Shown in pieces: positions 13,948 through 13,994 of a stretch of DNA of 13,994 nucleotides; the stretch's first letter is position 1, and every line of letters begins with the position of its first letter. Source of the DNA: an uncultured Prevotella sp. (GTDB lineage Bacteria > Bacteroidota > Bacteroidia > Bacteroidales > Bacteroidaceae). Where the stretch lies: assembly GCA_900543155.1 (NCBI GenBank), contig UQQN01000063.1, positions 1 through 13,994 of the forward strand. The letters run 5' to 3'. Position numbers and translations under genes: made by a program. The notes below the pieces were generated by a model, which had not been told where the DNA came from, ran no database searches, and saw only the letters and a list, made by a program, of their open reading frames with translations.

Positions 13948-13994
13948 GGCTGCACCTCAGCAATTCAAGCAAGCTTGATTGCGTTCGGTTTGCA
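13948..13994 (+). repeat. Partial promoter-palindrome unit at the right edge
   Basis: GGCTGCACCTCAG, then the imperfect palindrome CAATTCAAGC-AA-GCTTGATTG, then CGTTCGGTTTGCA, where the window ends. This is the same plan as the units before fumarase, and the next bases should be close to CTAACTTTGC. Confidence 0.75.

Overview
The window looks like a chromosome segment of a member of the Bacteroidales (Bacteroidota). Prevotellaceae is my best guess, but no sequence here settles the genus. The main evidence is the promoters: nearly every transcription unit is preceded by the Bacteroidota sigma-ABfr type promoter, TTTG, then 19-20 bases, then TAnnTTTG. Starts lack strong Shine-Dalgarno sites. 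The gene content also fits: class I fumarase, a Wzz/BY-kinase fusion, a Ser-type sulfatase, and CysN.

Layout. 1-290: non-coding left edge with short repeats and a bidirectional terminator. 291-1937 (minus): class I fumarate hydratase, driven from a tandem array of four promoter units repeated every 87 bases (1980-2271). 2620-4153 (plus): TrkH potassium channel subunit with its own promoter. Its real start is an ATG inside a longer open frame. 4175-6675: membrane tyrosine autokinase of the Wzc type with a Tyr-Gly repeat tail, closed by a terminator. 6784-7582: AT-rich toxin-antitoxin pair of the HigB/HigA type. 7654-9284: cysN, the GTPase subunit of ATP sulfurylase, behind a duplicated promoter unit and without cysD. 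9488-11402: xpt and a xanthine-type NCS2 permease, overlapping by 17 bases, a purine-salvage operon. 11602-12159: a lipoprotein of unknown function with two CxxC pairs. 12235-13746: secreted S1-family sulfatase, followed by a strong terminator. The right edge carries a promoter and the start of another promoter-palindrome unit for a gene outside the window.

The genes are mostly separate housekeeping or accessory units rather than one pathway. Fumarase serves the fumarate/succinate branch, TrkH potassium uptake, the kinase exopolysaccharide chain length and export, CysN sulfate activation, and Xpt plus its permease xanthine salvage. The sulfatase releases sulfate from host or dietary glycans. 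A link between sulfatase and CysN is only a suggestion.

The most unusual structure is in the non-coding DNA. A family of about 85-87 base units recurs at four places on both strands. Each unit has a GGCTGC block, an AT-rich palindrome, and a complete promoter ending in TTGCACTAACTTTGC or a near match. The fumarase gene carries four such units in exact register. Two further intergenic regions (9283-9480 and 11419-11600) are built from a few short words in both orientations, able to fold into large stems.
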